This document shows, one piece after another, positions 6,315 to 6,768 of a DNA stretch of 6,768 nt; position 1 is the first letter of the stretch; the number at the start of each line of letters is the position of its first letter. Under the pieces are notes generated by a model, which was not told where the DNA came from, did not search any database, and saw only the letters and a list, made by a program, of their open reading frames with translations. The position numbers and the translations under genes are program-made. The stretch spans positions 1 through 6,768 of the forward strand of contig JADGQP010000111.1 of assembly GCA_017881705.1 (NCBI GenBank). Reading direction: 5' to 3'. The stretch comes from Christensenellaceae bacterium (GTDB lineage: Bacteria > Bacillota > Clostridia > Christensenellales > Aristaeellaceae).

Positions 6315-6767
6315 TTACTCCTGCGTAACGACCGAGCCTGAAAGCCGATCCTCAATCAGCTTCCGGCTGCGTTCCATGGTATTGCGCTGATCCGTGCTCA
6401 TGGCCTGGGGTGCGGCCGCGTTGCTGGGCACGACGCGGTAGAAGGTTTTGCCGTTTTGTTTGTCGCGCCAAACATAGGTAGGCGTGTAGGTAAGTCGGTC
6501 AAACGTCACGCTGTCCGCAGCCAGATTGTACGTAATGGCAATATGTAAAAGCACGCCGGATATCGTATCGCGGTCCGAACGATCGGAGGCCAACAGGTTT
6601 CCCAGCGAATACGCGCACAATACCTGGTGGCGGGTACCGTCCTTGCGTGTGCCGGTCAGCGTTTCCACCGTCTGCACCGTACCGCTGCCGGTGCCCAGAA
6701 TCAGGTCCGCACCCGCGTCGGCGATCGCTTGAGCCAGTTCCCGCTGCGAATCGGTGGGTTCGACCGC
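6315..6767 (-). CDS. CapA-like (PGA_cap) protein, C-terminal part only
   Basis: The frame stays open to the window edge, so the 5' part of the gene is missing; 150 residues plus the stop are visible. A GTG at 6677 could be mistaken for a start, but the upstream residues continue the family pattern, so it is internal. The fragment matches the C-terminal part of CapA/PgsA-type proteins (PGA_cap family, metallophosphatase-like fold), linked to poly-gamma-glutamate capsule or related envelope work. Seen in order are EPTDSQRELAQAIADAGADL at 3-22, LILGTGSGTVQ at 22-32, YSLGNLLAS at 53-61, and YTPTYVW near 95. Family members usually carry a His-Pro-His motif (GHHPHVLQ type) where this protein has GTGSGTVQ. 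Both His positions are Gly here, so metal-dependent catalysis may be lost or changed. The C-terminus is charged and has no membrane anchor. The family call is good; enzymatic activity is doubtful. Confidence 0.82.
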   Translation of the reverse strand, partial: AVEPTDSQRELAQAIADAGADLILGTGSGTVQTVETLTGTRKDGTRHQVLCAYSLGNLLASDRSDRDTISGVLLHIAITYNLAADSVTFDRLTYTPTYVWRDKQNGKTFYRVVPSNAAAPQAMSTDQRNTMERSRKLIEDRLSGSVVTQE

Positions 6768-6768
6768 G

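Noticed and set aside
6315..6677. Treating the CapA-like gene as a complete 120-residue protein starting at the GTG at 6677
   Set aside because: Codons upstream of it read EPTDSQRELAQ and DAGADL, which continue the family pattern to the window edge, so the gene is truncated by the window rather than short.

Overview
The window looks like chromosomal DNA from a fairly GC-rich anaerobic Bacillota, most likely a gut-type member of Clostridia. That is an inference from gene content: a secreted clostripain-family (C11) protease, a DUF2974 (Mbeg1-like) serine hydrolase, a small phasin-like protein overlapping an ABC1/AarF/UbiB-type kinase, a sugar-transfer-associated ATP-grasp enzyme and a CapA-type protein. 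No rRNA, tRNA, transposase, CRISPR array or phage gene was seen. The longest gene-free stretch is 237 bases.

Layout. (1) 2-706, plus strand: the C-terminal 234 residues of an ATP-grasp enzyme of the sugar-transfer-associated type; its start lies before the window. (2) 757-2967, plus: a 736-residue secreted C11 protease with a signal peptide, a His137/Cys184 dyad, a long linker poor in Lys and Arg, and an acidic C-terminal domain. It follows gene 1 by 50 bases with no terminator, so the two may be co-transcribed. (3) 3000-4151, minus: a 383-residue lipase-like hydrolase of the DUF2974 family, convergent with the protease across 32 bases. (4) 4152-4388: a divergent intergenic region with a near-palindrome, possible promoters and a small leader hairpin. 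(5) 4389-4676 and 4673-6256, plus: a 95-residue phasin-like protein and a 527-residue UbiB-type atypical kinase that overlap by ATGA. (6) 6257-6314: a convergent gap with a strong hairpin that works as a terminator mainly for the minus strand. (7) 6315-6767, minus: the C-terminal 150 residues of a CapA-like protein in which the usual His-Pro-His motif has become Gly-Ser-Gly.

How the genes may work together. The phasin-like/UbiB pair is a tight two-gene unit, probably acting at the membrane on lipid or isoprenoid handling. A lipase-fold hydrolase is divergently transcribed from the same regulatory region, which makes a lipid-related module a reasonable but unproven reading. The ATP-grasp, secreted protease and CapA-like genes point to envelope and surface work. 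The most interesting items are the phasin-like/UbiB pair in a probable anaerobe, the palindrome in the divergent promoter region, and the CapA-like protein without its usual His ligands.
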